Below are positions 63,889 through 64,000 of a stretch of DNA of 64,000 nucleotides, piece by piece. The number at the start of each line of letters is the position of its first letter. Position 1 is the first letter of the stretch. Below the pieces are notes generated by a model that made no database searches, had not been told where the DNA came from, and saw nothing but the letters and a program-made list of their open reading frames with translations. This DNA is from Petrosia ficiformis (Eukaryota; Porifera; Demospongiae; Haplosclerida; Petrosiidae), in NCBI GenBank assembly GCA_947044365.1, contig OX345648.1, positions 4,846,097-4,910,096 on the forward strand, in the 5' to 3' direction. Both the position numbers and the translations under genes were made by a program.

Positions 63889-64000
63889 ATGGGGATTTCA
63901 CAGAGCTCATCAGAAGCTGTTGATATCAGTTACATTTGTGAAGACTGTCATTTACCTTTTATTCGTTCTGGTACACAGAGACTAAGGACTGTTAAATGTG
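63889..64000 (+). CDS. Start of a gene with a CxxC motif, possibly Beclin 1 (partial)
   Basis: From ATG at 63889 the frame is open to the window end (37 codons): MGISQSSSEAVDIS, then YICEDCHLPFIRSG. A short polar leader followed by an aromatic-x-CxxC-x-x-P motif resembles the N-terminus of Beclin 1/Atg6 (FVCQRCSQP in human). An acceptor-like site at about 63828 and a donor-like site after CGCACAG (about 63733) suggest a 5' exon and a small TA-repeat intron; the frame is also open from 63829. Identity is tentative because so few residues are visible. Confidence 0.4.
   Translation, partial: MGISQSSSEAVDISYICEDCHLPFIRSGTQRLRTVKC

Overview
The window is animal nuclear DNA: AT-rich, intron-rich and full of microsatellites and short non-autonomous transposons. 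The gene set (an LGR-type GPCR, MYRF, M1AP, PHRF1, MOB, PDHX, GOLT1) is metazoan. Very compact genes lie in divergent pairs, next to one GPCR gene with long repeat-filled introns. I infer an early-branching animal, most likely a sponge. That is a guess from gene style, since no species-specific marker was recognised.

Layout. 1-18451 (+) holds the 3' part of a leucine-rich-repeat GPCR: eight small phase-matched LRR exons, then one large exon with the remaining LRRs, the Cys-rich hinge, seven TM segments and a long tail. 19583-28966 (-) is a complete PHRF1-like gene (RING, PHD, C-terminal SRI-like region). 29284-38877 (+) is a MOB kinase activator gene whose 17-nt first exon lies 7.5 kb upstream of the second. 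40408-41013 (-) is intronless pyroglutamyl-peptidase I. 41162-47958 (-) is a complete 10-exon M1AP (meiosis 1-associated protein) gene. 48106-50400 (+) is GOLT1. 52497-52931 (+) is a small secreted, possibly GPI-anchored cysteine-rich protein with a TATA box. A 200-N gap sits at 53801-54000. 54788-59291 (-) is a complete 15-exon MYRF-like membrane-tethered transcription factor. 59718-63054 (+) is PDHX, the E3-binding subunit of pyruvate dehydrogenase, without a lipoyl domain. The start of another gene, possibly Beclin 1, appears at 63889.

The exon models were built by hand from splice signals, phase continuity and recalled family sequence. For PHRF1, MOB, M1AP, GOLT1, MYRF and PDHX the exon lengths sum exactly to open frames (1070, 234, 534, 141, 515 and 346 aa), which strongly supports them. 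Three neighbouring pairs are head-to-head (PHRF1/MOB, M1AP/GOLT1, MYRF/PDHX) with gaps of 317, 147 and 426 bp between start codons, so shared promoters are likely. The genes otherwise belong to unrelated pathways and no operon-like functional cluster is evident.

Noncoding space is dominated by several dispersed short element families with inverted ends. They include a hAT-type element with a perfect 8-bp target duplication, a Tigger/pogo-like element with TA ends, a roughly 0.5-kb family present six times, and a roughly 240-bp family carrying AGGTCA/TGACCT half-sites. Microsatellites and minisatellites fill much of the rest.
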